In this document: piece after piece, positions 55,747-63,744 of the stretch
Numbering within the stretch: the stretch's first letter is position 1
Layout: the number at the start of each line of letters is the position of its first letter
NCBI GenBank assembly: GCA_016865035.1
Contig: CP018227.1
Coordinates: forward strand, 1,954,001-2,018,000
Source of the DNA: Kordiimonadales bacterium IMCC3096
GTDB lineage: Bacteria; Pseudomonadota; Alphaproteobacteria; Minwuiales; Minwuiaceae
Direction: 5' to 3'
DNA length: 64,000 nucleotides
Position numbers and translations under genes: made by a program
The notes under the pieces: model-generated
Told to the model about the DNA's origin: nothing
What the model saw: the letters and a program-made list of their open reading frames with translations, nothing else
Databases searched by the model: none

Positions 55747-55808
55747 GGAAACGGCGCCGGTGGTTTCCCGCCGACGCCGTTCCGGTTCAGGCCCCGGAGA
55801 GGGGCCTG
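55747..55808 (-). terminator. Paired hairpins after the iorAB-like operon
   Basis: CAGGCCCC (55788-55795) pairs with GGGGCCTG (55801-55808) around GGAGA. Next to it, GGAAACGGCGCCGG (55747-55760) pairs with CCGACGCCGTTCC (55771-55783) with one bulge and one mismatch. They lie 20-80 nt after the large-subunit stop. No T-run is present. Confidence 0.5.
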
Positions 55809-55827
55809 ATGTTCAGTGCTTCGATCG

Positions 55828-58125
55828 TCAGCCCATGGCGGCCTTGACCGCGGCTGCCGTGATCGGCAGGTCGCGGACGCGGGCGCCGGAGGCGGCGAAG
55901 ATGCCGTTGGCGATGGTCGGTGCGACCACGGTCACGCCGGGTTCGCCCGCACCCACCGGATAGTGACCCGGCGACACCACGGTCACGTCGATGTCCGGCA
56001 TGTCTTCCATGCGGACCGGCGTGTAGGTGTCGAAGTTGTCCTGCTGGATCGCGCCATTCTCCATGGTCGCGAACTCCTTGGTCGCGAGGCTGAGACCCCA
56101 GAGGGCACCGCCCTCGACCTGCGCACGGACACCATCGGGGTTCACCGCGGTACCGACGTCGATGACCAGGGTCATCTTCTCGACCTTGAACTCACCGGTC
56201 TTCGGATCGACGTGCACCTGGGAGGCGCAGGCCGTCCATGTCGGGGTTGCCCGTTCCTGGGCGGAGACGCAGGCAATGCCGATGCCGGTGTTGGCCGCCA
56301 TCTTCTTGCCGTAGCCGGCCTTGTCCGCCGCCATCTGCAGCACGTTGGCCAGGCGGTTCGCACCGCCGACGGCCATCGGGGCGGAACCGGCGTTCTTGCC
56401 GGTCGCGTCCAGCATGGCGAGACGCATCTTCAGCGGATCGACGCCCATCTTGTGCGCCATCTCGTCGATGAAGCATTCCACCGCCCAGAAGGTCCAGCCC
56501 GGTGCCACCGACCGAAGCTGGCCGGACGGCGTTGCCGACTGTGCCAGTTCCGACTTGATGGTGCGCACGGTCTGGTTCGGGATCGAGTACCAGTGGTCGG
56601 AGCCATTGATCGAGAACGGATCGACCTTGCCCTGCTTGTCCACCGAATCGGCCAGGAAGGCCGGGGCCTGCCGTGCCGTCGCCCAGGCGGAGACCACCTG
56701 CTGCTCCAGCCCGACCAGCTTGGATCCGTCACCGCCACCGGTCAGCTTCTGGTGCGTGATCGTGCGGGTGAAGTCCATCAGGGTGTCGGCTTCGCGGCTG
56801 TAGATCAGCTTCACCGGCTTGCCCGCGCCCTTCGCGGTCAGCGCCGCGACCAGGATGTAGTCGGATTCAAGCCTGCGGCCGAAACCGCCGCCCAGATGAT
56901 ACTGGTGAACCACCACCTGGCTCGGGTCCAGCTCCAGCGCCGCCGGTACCAGGCCCACCGCGAGGGTCTGGAACTGGTTGCCGGTATGGATGTGATAGAC
57001 GTCGTCCTTCACTTCCACGACCGCGTTCATCGGCTCCAGCGGGGCATGCACGTTCAGCTGCGTCGTGTAGACCGCCTCATGCGTTGCCTTCGCCCCCTTG
57101 ATGGCGGTAACCGAATCACCGTCCTTCACGAACAGCTGCGCGCCCTCACCGGAGGACTGCAGCTTCTCCGCATCGGCCAGGATATCTGCGGAGGACACCT
57201 TGGCGTTCGGACCGATGTCATAGGTCACCTTCAGCGCGTCACGGGCCTTGATTGCCTGCGGATAGGAATCCGCCAGCACCGAGACCCAGCCGGTGGTGGT
57301 GCCGGTGACATCATTGATCACCACGTGGCCCTGATAGCCCGGCACCTGCTTCGCGGCGGATTCATCGACTGCCGTCACCTTGGCGCCATAGCGGACCGGC
57401 GGCACCTTCGGCGTGGCGTAGACCATGCCATCGACGAAGACGTCGAGGCCGAAGGTCGCCGTGCCGTCGGTCTTGGCCGGAATGTCCAGTGCGGGCATCG
57501 GCTTGCCGACATAGCGCCGCTTCGACGGATCCTTCAGCGTGATCGCCTTCAGCTCGTCTTCCGAGAAGGCGCGGGCGGTTGCCCCGGCCTTCACCAGATC
57601 GCCGTAGGAGATCTTGCGGCCGGACTTGGCATGGCTGACCATGCCCTGTTCCGCCTGCAGCTCCGACAGGGCAACGCCCCAGTGCTTCACGGCGGCTTCC
57701 ATCAGCGCGATGCGGCCGGCGGCACCGGCACGGGACATCTGGTCGAAGGTCCAGTTCACCGACCAGGAACCACCGGTCACGAACAGGCCGTATTCCGGCG
57801 CGGTCGAGACATAGGCGATGGAGACATCCTCCCAAGGCACTTCCAACTCCTCGGCAAGGGCCTGCGACAGCGGGGTGCCGACATGCTGGCCCATCTCGGC
57901 CTTGGTGATGTTGACGACGACCTTGCCGGCCTCGTCCATCGTGAACCAGATGTTGGGCGCGAAGTTGCCTGCAGCCTTGGCCTCCGCCAGACCACCCACG
58001 GCGGGCAGCAGCCCGTAGCCCATGGTCAGGGTGCCGACGGCCAGGGATCCGACCAGGAAACCGCGTCGCGAAACATCGCTCACGCTCTTGCTCCCGGTGC
58101 GGCCGATCTTTTCAATCCTTGTCAT
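55828..58125 (-). CDS. Molybdenum hydroxylase large subunit (IorB / aldehyde dehydrogenase type), Tat-exported
   Basis: A 765-residue molybdopterin cytosine dinucleotide-type catalytic subunit of the xanthine oxidase family, closest in layout to isoquinoline 1-oxidoreductase IorB. It has a twin-arginine signal (Arg20-Arg21, SRRGFLVGS) before a hydrophobic stretch. HLGGGFGRRLESD and the active-site glutamate in GAGEPGVTVVAP are visible. It should hydroxylate N-heterocycles or aldehydes using water, passing electrons through the small subunit to a cytochrome. It follows the small-subunit gene by 11 nt. Substrate unknown. Confidence 0.92.
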   Translation of the reverse strand: MTRIEKIGRTGSKSVSDVSRRGFLVGSLAVGTLTMGYGLLPAVGGLAEAKAAGNFAPNIWFTMDEAGKVVVNITKAEMGQHVGTPLSQALAEELEVPWEDVSIAYVSTAPEYGLFVTGGSWSVNWTFDQMSRAGAAGRIALMEAAVKHWGVALSELQAEQGMVSHAKSGRKISYGDLVKAGATARAFSEDELKAITLKDPSKRRYVGKPMPALDIPAKTDGTATFGLDVFVDGMVYATPKVPPVRYGAKVTAVDESAAKQVPGYQGHVVINDVTGTTTGWVSVLADSYPQAIKARDALKVTYDIGPNAKVSSADILADAEKLQSSGEGAQLFVKDGDSVTAIKGAKATHEAVYTTQLNVHAPLEPMNAVVEVKDDVYHIHTGNQFQTLAVGLVPAALELDPSQVVVHQYHLGGGFGRRLESDYILVAALTAKGAGKPVKLIYSREADTLMDFTRTITHQKLTGGGDGSKLVGLEQQVVSAWATARQAPAFLADSVDKQGKVDPFSINGSDHWYSIPNQTVRTIKSELAQSATPSGQLRSVAPGWTFWAVECFIDEMAHKMGVDPLKMRLAMLDATGKNAGSAPMAVGGANRLANVLQMAADKAGYGKKMAANTGIGIACVSAQERATPTWTACASQVHVDPKTGEFKVEKMTLVIDVGTAVNPDGVRAQVEGGALWGLSLATKEFATMENGAIQQDNFDTYTPVRMEDMPDIDVTVVSPGHYPVGAGEPGVTVVAPTIANGIFAASGARVRDLPITAAAVKAAMG

Positions 58126-58136
58126 GATCTGCCTCC

Positions 58137-58592
58137 TCAGCCTTTCTGCATGTCACTGGCTGCGCGTGCGACGGCAGCCTTGATGCGCTTGTAGGCCATG
58201 CAACGGCAGAGATTGCCGGTCATCGCACCGACAATTTCGTCGTCAGACGGATTCGGATTCTCCGACAGGAACGCCGCGGCGGTCATGATCTGGCCGGACT
58301 GGCAATAGCCGCACTGCGGTGCCTGTTCGGCAATCCATGCCTTCTGCACCGGATGGTCGCCGCCCAGTCCTTCGATCGTGGTGATCTCGACGCCTTCCGC
58401 CGCATCGACCGGCGTGATGCAGGTACGTGTTGCAACGCCGTCAATATGCACCGTGCAGGCGCCGCAAAGTCCCTTGCCGCAGCCGAACTTGGTGCCCGTC
58501 ATCCGAAGATGCTCGCGAATTACCCAGAGCAGAGGGGTATCCGCAGGGACATCAACCGTCTTGGTTGCCCCGTTGATCTTGAGGGTTGCCAT
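58137..58592 (-). CDS. (2Fe-2S)-binding small subunit of molybdenum hydroxylase (IorA type)
   Basis: A 151-residue protein with both 2Fe-2S clusters of the family. The plant-ferredoxin-type cysteines are in [14 protein letters not shown] plus the RTC at about residue 60, and the helical-domain cluster in [10 protein letters not shown] and [12 protein letters not shown]. No signal peptide, so it is presumably exported with the Tat-targeted large subunit. It feeds electrons from molybdenum to an acceptor outside the cytoplasm. First gene of the operon, divergent from soxX. Confidence 0.93.
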   Translation of the reverse strand: MATLKINGATKTVDVPADTPLLWVIREHLRMTGTKFGCGKGLCGACTVHIDGVATRTCITPVDAAEGVEITTIEGLGGDHPVQKAWIAEQAPQCGYCQSGQIMTAAAFLSENPNPSDDEIVGAMTGNLCRCMAYKRIKAAVARAASDMQKG

Positions 58593-58700
58593 GTATCCTC
58601 CCAGAGTGTTGCAACGTCGTCTGATGCGACGCTTTCTTGCTTCTTGTCATTTGTGCGGGTTGGCCTGACGACCTCTTGTGCGTCATCATCCCCTTCCCCG

Positions 58701-59210
58701 ATGCGGAAATACTGTGCGGAGTGCGTCATCCTGTCAAATCATGTTGCGGCTCTTCTGCTGGCGGTCATTGGGGCCTGCTGCACCCTGGTTCCGGCCCGTG
58801 CGCAGCAATGTTCCGACCTGGTCGCGCAGTTTGTCGTACGCGAAGGCGGCATCGACAGGCCGCTTTGCGGTCGGGCGGGTGATGCCGCGCGTGGCCGCGT
58901 GATCGTGGCCGGACGGCAGGGCAACTGCCTCGCCTGCCACGCCGCGCCGATTCCGGAACAGGCGTTTCACGGTGACATCGGTCCGCCGCTGCATGGCGTG
59001 GCGGGACGCCTGAGCGAAGCGGAACTGAGGCTGCAGGTCGTGGACGCCACCCGCATCAATGAAGAGACCGTGATGCCACCGTTTCACCGGGTGGCGGGCC
59101 TGACCGGGGTGCGTCGTGATCGGGTCGGTCAACCGCTGTTGAGCGCAATGGAGGTGGAGGACGTGATAGCCTACCTGCTGACGCTGAAACAGGACCAGGC
59201 CCAGGAATGA
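58701..59210 (+). CDS. soxX: SoxX-like c-type cytochrome
   Basis: About 169 residues from ATG 58701, with a signal segment (NHVAALLLAVIGACCTLVPARA). The single haem site is C76-LA-C79-H80 (GNCLACHAAP), and Met125 (VMPPFHRV) is the likely sixth ligand; these match SoxX, the small subunit of the SoxAX thiosulfate-binding cytochrome. No good ribosome site precedes the start, so a different start is possible. It overlaps soxY by 4 nt. soxA is not present in the window. It might also accept electrons from the divergent IorAB-type enzyme. Confidence 0.87.
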   Translation: MRKYCAECVILSNHVAALLLAVIGACCTLVPARAQQCSDLVAQFVVREGGIDRPLCGRAGDAARGRVIVAGRQGNCLACHAAPIPEQAFHGDIGPPLHGVAGRLSEAELRLQVVDATRINEETVMPPFHRVAGLTGVRRDRVGQPLLSAMEVEDVIAYLLTLKQDQAQE

Positions 59211-59725
59211 ACCAACACTCACCCAGCACGCGTGGCGTTTCCCGACGGGGTGTCGTCACGGGCGCTCTGGCCCTTCTGGGCCTGCCCGTGCTGCCCGCCT
59301 GGGCGGAGGGGATCCGCAATCGCGTGTCGATGTTCCGCCGGACCTTCCCCGTCCAGCCGGACGTGGCCGATGCGGAGGTGCTGGTGGACATCGTCCTGCG
59401 CGGCCGCACGCCCGAGCCTGACCTGATCGATCTGAAGCTGCCGGTGCTGGCGGAGAATGGTGATTCGATTCCGCTGACCTTTGATATCCGCTGCAGCTTC
59501 GAAGGCAACGACTGGCCGAAGACCGTTCATGTCTTCGTGCTCGGCAATCCGTTTCCGGAGGTGGCGCGCTATCACTACGGCCCCTGGAATGGCAGCGCCC
59601 TGACCGAGATGCGGTTCCGCATGCTGCAGACCTCTGATGTGGTGCTGGTGGCGGAGATGGTGGACGGGCGCGCGGCAACGGCACGGCAGAACGTCGAGGT
59701 TCTGCTCGGCGCCTGCGGCGGCTGA
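59207..59725 (+). CDS. soxY: SoxY sulfur carrier protein
   Basis: A 172-residue protein with a twin-arginine signal (SRRGVVTGALALLGLPVLPAWA). SoxY carries sulfur intermediates on a C-terminal cysteine in the motif GGCGG; here the tail reads GACGG with the cysteine at 170, a one-residue deviation. The immunoglobulin-like body includes DLKLPVLAENGDSIPLTFDI and the VFVLGNPFPEVARYHYGP segment. ATGA overlap with soxX and a 3-nt gap to soxZ show an operon. Confidence 0.93.
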   Translation: MNQHSPSTRGVSRRGVVTGALALLGLPVLPAWAEGIRNRVSMFRRTFPVQPDVADAEVLVDIVLRGRTPEPDLIDLKLPVLAENGDSIPLTFDIRCSFEGNDWPKTVHVFVLGNPFPEVARYHYGPWNGSALTEMRFRMLQTSDVVLVAEMVDGRAATARQNVEVLLGACGG

Positions 59726-59728
59726 ACC

Positions 59729-60070
59729 ATGGCCGCACCGCTTCGCCGTATCCATGTCCCCCGTTCGGTAAAGCGGGGGGAGGTTTTCGAGGTCAGGACG
59801 CTGGCACGGCATCCGATGGAGTCCGGTGTCCGTTTCTCCACCGACAACATCGTCGTCATTCCCCGCCATATCCTTCAGGAGGTGAAGGCCTTCTACAACG
59901 ACCGCCTGGTGTTTCGGGCCGAGTGGTTCAGCTCCGTTTCCTCCAACCCCTATCTCAGCTTTCGGGTGAAGGCCGTCGAGAGCGGCGAGGTCCGCGTTGT
60001 CTGGATCTCCGACTACAATGTGCATACCTCGGCCAGCACGATGATCGAGGTGGTGGCGCCGGACCCCTGA
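59729..60070 (+). CDS. soxZ: SoxZ, SoxY-binding partner
   Basis: A 113-residue protein without signal peptide, to be exported bound to SoxY. Family features: VPRSVKRGEVFEVRTLARHPMESG, FYNDRLVFRAEWFSSVSSNPYLSF, VVWISDYNVHTSASTMIEV. SoxYZ presents sulfur intermediates to the Sox cycle. The operon ends here; SoxB, SoxA and SoxCD are not in the window. Confidence 0.95.
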   Translation: MAAPLRRIHVPRSVKRGEVFEVRTLARHPMESGVRFSTDNIVVIPRHILQEVKAFYNDRLVFRAEWFSSVSSNPYLSFRVKAVESGEVRVVWISDYNVHTSASTMIEVVAPDP

Positions 60071-60086
60071 TCGCCATGGCGCTGTG

Positions 60087-60950
60087 TCAGGCGTACTGGC
60101 TGATCAGTCCGCTCCAGTCCCGGGTCTCCTCCGGCGTGCGGATGGCAGTGGCCAGGCCGGCCATGTCGGAGACGGGGACGAGAACCCGGTCGATACCCAT
60201 CCGGGCATAGTCCTCCAGCAGCGCACGGTCTTCCGGCATGCTGACGGTGATCTCCAGCGCCGCCGGGTTGCGCCCGTTCTGCTCCGCCGTGTCGCGGGCG
60301 AGCTGGATCAGGTCCTGCGGGGCTTCCCGTGCCGGAAAGAAACCATCCCCCAGCCGTCCTGCGCGTCGCGCCGCGGCCTTCGAATGGCCGCCGACAATGA
60401 TCGGCACCGCGCCAGCGACAGGCCGGGGCACGCAGTACATCGGCGCGAAGCTGACATGCTCACCCTGAAAAGAGGCCGGCTGTTCGCCCCAGAGTGCCCG
60501 CAGGGCGGCGACGCATTCATCGGTGCGCGGCCCGCGTGTCCCGAACGGCTGTCCCAGCGCCGCGAACTCCTCCGCCAGCCAGCCGACGCCGATGCCCAGC
60601 AGGGTCCGTCCGCCGCAGAGATGGTCCAGCGTGGCCACCTGTTTCGCGACATGCACCGGACTGTGCTGCGGCAGGATCAGGATGCCGGTGCCCAGCCTGA
60701 TCCGGCTGGTCCCGGCGGCGACATAGGCCATCCAGATCAGCGGATCGGGCAGGGGCAGATCCTCCACCCCGCCGGCCATCTTGCCGTTCTGCGCATAGGG
60801 ATAGGCGGAACCGTAGCCCGCAGGCACGACCGTATGTTCCACTGTCCAGGCACTGTCGAACCCGGCTTCCTCAGCGGCCTGCAGCAGCTCCAGCGCGGGG
60901 TCCGGATCGACATAGGGGCCGGTGTTGCAATAGCGCAGTCCGAATTTCAT
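60087..60950 (-). CDS. LLM class F420-dependent oxidoreductase (TIGR03619-like)
   Basis: A 287-residue TIM-barrel protein of the luciferase-like monooxygenase superfamily. MKFGLRYCNTGPYVDPDPALELLQAAEEAGFDSAWTVEHTVVP, DPLIWMAYVAAGTSRIRLGTGILILPQHSPVHVAKQVATLDHL and PIIVGGHSKAAARRAG are characteristic. The name implies F420, but alphaproteobacterial members may use FMN; no F420 genes are seen here. It converges on soxZ. Substrate unknown. Confidence 0.88.
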   Translation of the reverse strand: MKFGLRYCNTGPYVDPDPALELLQAAEEAGFDSAWTVEHTVVPAGYGSAYPYAQNGKMAGGVEDLPLPDPLIWMAYVAAGTSRIRLGTGILILPQHSPVHVAKQVATLDHLCGGRTLLGIGVGWLAEEFAALGQPFGTRGPRTDECVAALRALWGEQPASFQGEHVSFAPMYCVPRPVAGAVPIIVGGHSKAAARRAGRLGDGFFPAREAPQDLIQLARDTAEQNGRNPAALEITVSMPEDRALLEDYARMGIDRVLVPVSDMAGLATAIRTPEETRDWSGLISQYA

Positions 60951-61046
60951 GGCTGGTCCCTCCCCGGATCATGCGGCATCCGCCGCGCCGGGGAAGGGTA
61001 GACCGTTTGCTGCCCGGATGTAATCGGCCTCCCGTCCAGGGCGTGG

Positions 61047-61520
61047 CTATTTCAGGCCGAAACGCTTCGCCGCCAGGTGATCCAGCGACAGGGCACCGGC
61101 ACCGCGGGCAATCAGGTAGCAGAGGATCGCCATCCAGAAGAAATGCTCGAAATTGTCATAGGCGGCGGCGCGGGCGCCGAGCACGAACTGGATGACCAGC
61201 GACATCACCAGCAGCGGGATGGCAGCCAGCCGGGTGAAGGCGCCGACCAGGATCAGTGCCGACATCACCAGCTCGAAGAAGGTGCCGAGGAACGCCGCAA
61301 CGGCGACCGGCAGGATCGGCACCATGTATTCATATTCGAACAGCAGCAGCGTGTTGTCCCAGTCGTCCAGCTTGGTCATGCCGGCCCGCCAGAAGGTCAG
61401 GAAGATCACGATGCGCAGGAACAGCACGGCGGCGGGACCGCCCCAGGTGTCCAGCGGACGGGTGACAGCGGCGACGAGACCGGCGATGCCGCCGGGCGTG
61501 GTGTCTTGCGTGTTGGCCAT
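61047..61520 (-). CDS. DoxX family membrane protein (bufferin operon)
   Basis: A 157-residue protein with four predicted membrane segments: PAAVLFLRIVIFLTFWRAGMTKL, ILPVAVAAFLGTFFELVMSALILVGAFT, IPLLVMSLVIQFVLG and HFFWMAILCYLIARGAGAL. DoxX proteins commonly end bufferin (BufABC) operons. Its role there is unknown. It lies 13 nt after bufC. Confidence 0.9.
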   Translation of the reverse strand: MANTQDTTPGGIAGLVAAVTRPLDTWGGPAAVLFLRIVIFLTFWRAGMTKLDDWDNTLLLFEYEYMVPILPVAVAAFLGTFFELVMSALILVGAFTRLAAIPLLVMSLVIQFVLGARAAAYDNFEHFFWMAILCYLIARGAGALSLDHLAAKRFGLK

Positions 61521-61533
61521 GGTGGGGTTCCCT

Positions 61534-62304
61534 TTATTCTTCTTCGGTTTCTTCGTTGCGTCGGTGGGTGAAGTTGCCGGCAGACAGGTGTCCGGCGAAG
61601 GCCGTCATCAGATCGAAGCCGGGGTCGGTCTGCTGGGCCGCGACAGCCGCCTCGCCGAGTGTTCCACCGTCCTGCAGGGTTCGCAGCAGGGCGTGTTCTG
61701 CCGGATGCAGCAGGCTGGTCTGCACCTGCATTGCCGGTCGGGCGACCAGCACCGCTTCCGACCGGGGGGCGATGCTGCTCTCCGCCATCGCGTCGGCATT
61801 CATCCAGATCGCGTGGATCGGCCAGTCGGAGTGCAGCAGCGTCGCGGAGGGGACAAGCGCCGGTCGCAGCGCCAGCAGCACGTCCGCCGCCAGCCCCTGC
61901 AGTGCATCTGCGCCCATCGGCGCGGCTTCCCCTGCGCCATAGGCCGCATTGCGGGCCCAGTCGAGCCGGGCGATGTCCACCAGCCAGGGCCGGTCGGCCA
62001 GGGGCTCCGACAGGGCGATGAAGTCAGGCAGCTCCGCGCCATAGTCGAGCAGGTGGTTGGCCCGCGAGGGCGCGTGACGGATGAAGGCCGTTACCAGGCG
62101 GGTGAACAGGCCTTCCCCCAACAGCGTCCGTATGGTGGGAAACGCGTCGGCCAGCACTTCGAGGATCGATGCATGGGTATTGTTGCGATAGACCTCGAAC
62201 CGCGCCGCCTGACGGCCATCGTCCTCCAGATCGGACAGGATCCCGTCCGATCCCTGGAACACGCCTGCGGCGAAGCGGCTCTGGATTTCCAGCAGGGTGC
62301 TCAT
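61534..62304 (-). CDS. bufC: BufC / HvfC family (DUF2063) RiPP precursor-handling protein
   Basis: A 256-residue protein; the N-terminal domain STLLEIQSRFAAGVFQGSD...YRNNTHASILEVLADAFPTIRTLLGE matches DUF2063, which binds and presents precursor peptides to MNIO enzymes. The C-terminal half is a PqqD/ubiquitin-like-adjacent helical-beta region with PWLVDIARLDWARNAAYGAGE. It starts at ATG 62304, overlapping the bufB stop by 4 nt. The long frame to 62403 is not family-like. Confidence 0.9.
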   Translation of the reverse strand: MSTLLEIQSRFAAGVFQGSDGILSDLEDDGRQAARFEVYRNNTHASILEVLADAFPTIRTLLGEGLFTRLVTAFIRHAPSRANHLLDYGAELPDFIALSEPLADRPWLVDIARLDWARNAAYGAGEAAPMGADALQGLAADVLLALRPALVPSATLLHSDWPIHAIWMNADAMAESSIAPRSEAVLVARPAMQVQTSLLHPAEHALLRTLQDGGTLGEAAVAAQQTDPGFDLMTAFAGHLSAGNFTHRRNEETEEE

Positions 62305-63176
62305 GATGCGGTCCCCGCGCCCGTTGGCAGCGCATCCAGCCGGGACTGTGCGGTCCGGACCTCTGCCAGCAGCACCTCCAGTTCGGGAATCTCGGTATCC
62401 CATTCGACAAGCGTCGGAACGGCACCTGTGGCCGCGATCGCCTGATCGTAGAGGGTCCAGACGCTGTCACGGACCTGGCTGCCGTGATCGTCGATCAGCA
62501 GGGTGCCCCCGGCGTCGGCCCGTTCCGCATGTCCGGCCAGATGGATCTCCCCCACCGCGTCGAAGGGCATCCGGGCGAGGTAGTCCGCGGCGTCGAAGCC
62601 GAGGTTGTGGGCGCTGACATGGATGTTGTTCACGTCCAGCAGCAGCCCGCATCCGGCGCGTCGCACGGTCTCTTTGACAAAGTCCGCATGATCCAGCTCC
62701 GCCCCGGCGAATGCGGCGTACATGGACGGATTCTCGACCATGACCTGACAGCCGGTCGCGTCCTGGAAGATGCCGATGTTGCGGGCAAGGACATTGACCG
62801 CCTCCTCCGTGCAGGGCAGGGGCAGCAGGTCGTTCAGGCTGGCGCCGCCCACCTGTGCCGGGGCACGGACCCAGGCAATGTGGTCGGACAGGGCGGCCGG
62901 TCGATAGCGCCGCACCAGGTCACGGATGCGGGTGAGATGTTCCCGATCCGGCTCGTCAACCGATCCCAGCGAAAGCCCGACACCGTGGAAACTGAGGTCG
63001 AACCTTTCCCGGATCGCGTCAAGCTGGCGCAGGCGCGGCCCGCCCGGCACCATGTAGTTCTCGGTATGAACCTCGACCCAGTCGATCGCGGGCGGTCGGC
63101 TGATGACATCCAGCACATGTGGATGGCGCAATCCGAACCCGGCCGTCGGCGGCAAACTGGTGTTGGTCCCTTTCAT
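62301..63176 (-). CDS. bufB: BufB family MNIO (DUF692) bufferin maturase
   Basis: A 291-residue multinuclear non-haem iron oxidase. Iron-ligand motifs are in order: GFGLRHPHV, VHTENYM, LSFHGVGLSLG, LSDHIAWV, MVENPSMY, DVNNIHVSAHN, EIHLAGHAE and DDHGSQV, with EWDTE near the end. The enzyme oxidatively modifies cysteines of the BufA precursor (to thiooxazole-type groups in the characterised members), creating a metal ligand. It overlaps bufC and follows bufA by 72 nt with a hairpin between. Confidence 0.95.
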   Translation of the reverse strand: MKGTNTSLPPTAGFGLRHPHVLDVISRPPAIDWVEVHTENYMVPGGPRLRQLDAIRERFDLSFHGVGLSLGSVDEPDREHLTRIRDLVRRYRPAALSDHIAWVRAPAQVGGASLNDLLPLPCTEEAVNVLARNIGIFQDATGCQVMVENPSMYAAFAGAELDHADFVKETVRRAGCGLLLDVNNIHVSAHNLGFDAADYLARMPFDAVGEIHLAGHAERADAGGTLLIDDHGSQVRDSVWTLYDQAIAATGAVPTLVEWDTEIPELEVLLAEVRTAQSRLDALPTGAGTAS

Positions 63177-63202
63177 TGCAATGCATGCCCGGCACTCGGG
63201 GT

Positions 63203-63229
63203 CGGGGCGCTGGCTGGACCAGCGCCCCG
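63203..63229 (-). terminator. Hairpin between bufA and bufB
   Basis: CGGGGCGCTGG (63203-63213) pairs perfectly over 11 bp with CCAGCGCCCCG (63219-63229) around a 5-nt loop. Lack of a T-run on the minus strand suggests an attenuator or RNA-stability element that could keep precursor mRNA above maturase mRNA. Confidence 0.55.
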
Positions 63230-63248
63230 GTTCCGAAGATGACGCGGA

Positions 63249-63545
63249 TCAGCCCTTGGCTTTCTCGTTGACGCCATCAAAGGCGGTCTGCTGACCACCC
63301 TTCGCCTCGCATTCGGCAGCCGTCGCCAGCTTCCACTCGCCGCCGTCATAGTCGACCGTCGACTGGCCGGCGCAGGAGTGGGTGCCTGCCTTGTTGGCGC
63401 AATCGTTCTGGCCAGCCTTGGAAATGCCGTAGCACTTCACCTTGTCGGCGGCGACGGCGTCGACCGGGGCCAGGGCAGCGGCCATGCCAACGGCACCCAT
63501 CAGGGCAGCGGCAACGGAAAGGCTCTTGATTGATGTGTTCTTCAT
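63249..63545 (-). CDS. bufA: BufA1 family bufferin precursor (DUF2282)
   Basis: A 98-residue secreted precursor. Signal peptide MKNTSIKSLSVAAALMGAVGMAAALAPVDAVA, then a mature chain with four cysteines in KCYGISKAGQNDCAN, HSCAG and AECEAKGG. That is the DUF2282 pattern. After BufB modification it should bind metals such as copper in the periplasm. AAGGAG lies 6 nt before ATG 63545; the longer frame to 63599 is not part of the gene. Confidence 0.92.
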   Translation of the reverse strand: MKNTSIKSLSVAAALMGAVGMAAALAPVDAVAADKVKCYGISKAGQNDCANKAGTHSCAGQSTVDYDGGEWKLATAAECEAKGGQQTAFDGVNEKAKG

Positions 63546-63612
63546 GATGTTCTCCTTCAGGTTCTGATCTACTCGGTTGGGTTGGCGGGACCCCTGCAAC
63601 CCGCTGCGATCC

Positions 63613-63640
63613 AGTCTATCCGCCGTTTCGCCGGGGCCAA
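63613..63640 (-). promoter_or_regulatory. Possible promoter of the buf operon
   Basis: On the minus strand TTGGCC (63640-63635) and TAGACT (63618-63613) are spaced by 16 nt, 68 nt before the bufA ATG. This is only a modest match to sigma-70; an ECF-type promoter cannot be excluded. Confidence 0.25.
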
Positions 63641-63744
63641 TCGCCCAGACGCTGTTCTGGCGTGAATGTGATCGCGTACCGCGGGTCTTCGGAACCCCCT
63701 ACTGCCGCCGTCCGACGACAGTAACTGGTGAGCCGGATGCCGGC

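Noticed and set aside
55816-58194. Plus-strand frame of 792 codons
   Set aside because: Shadow of the molybdenum hydroxylase large subunit, His/Arg/Gly-rich.
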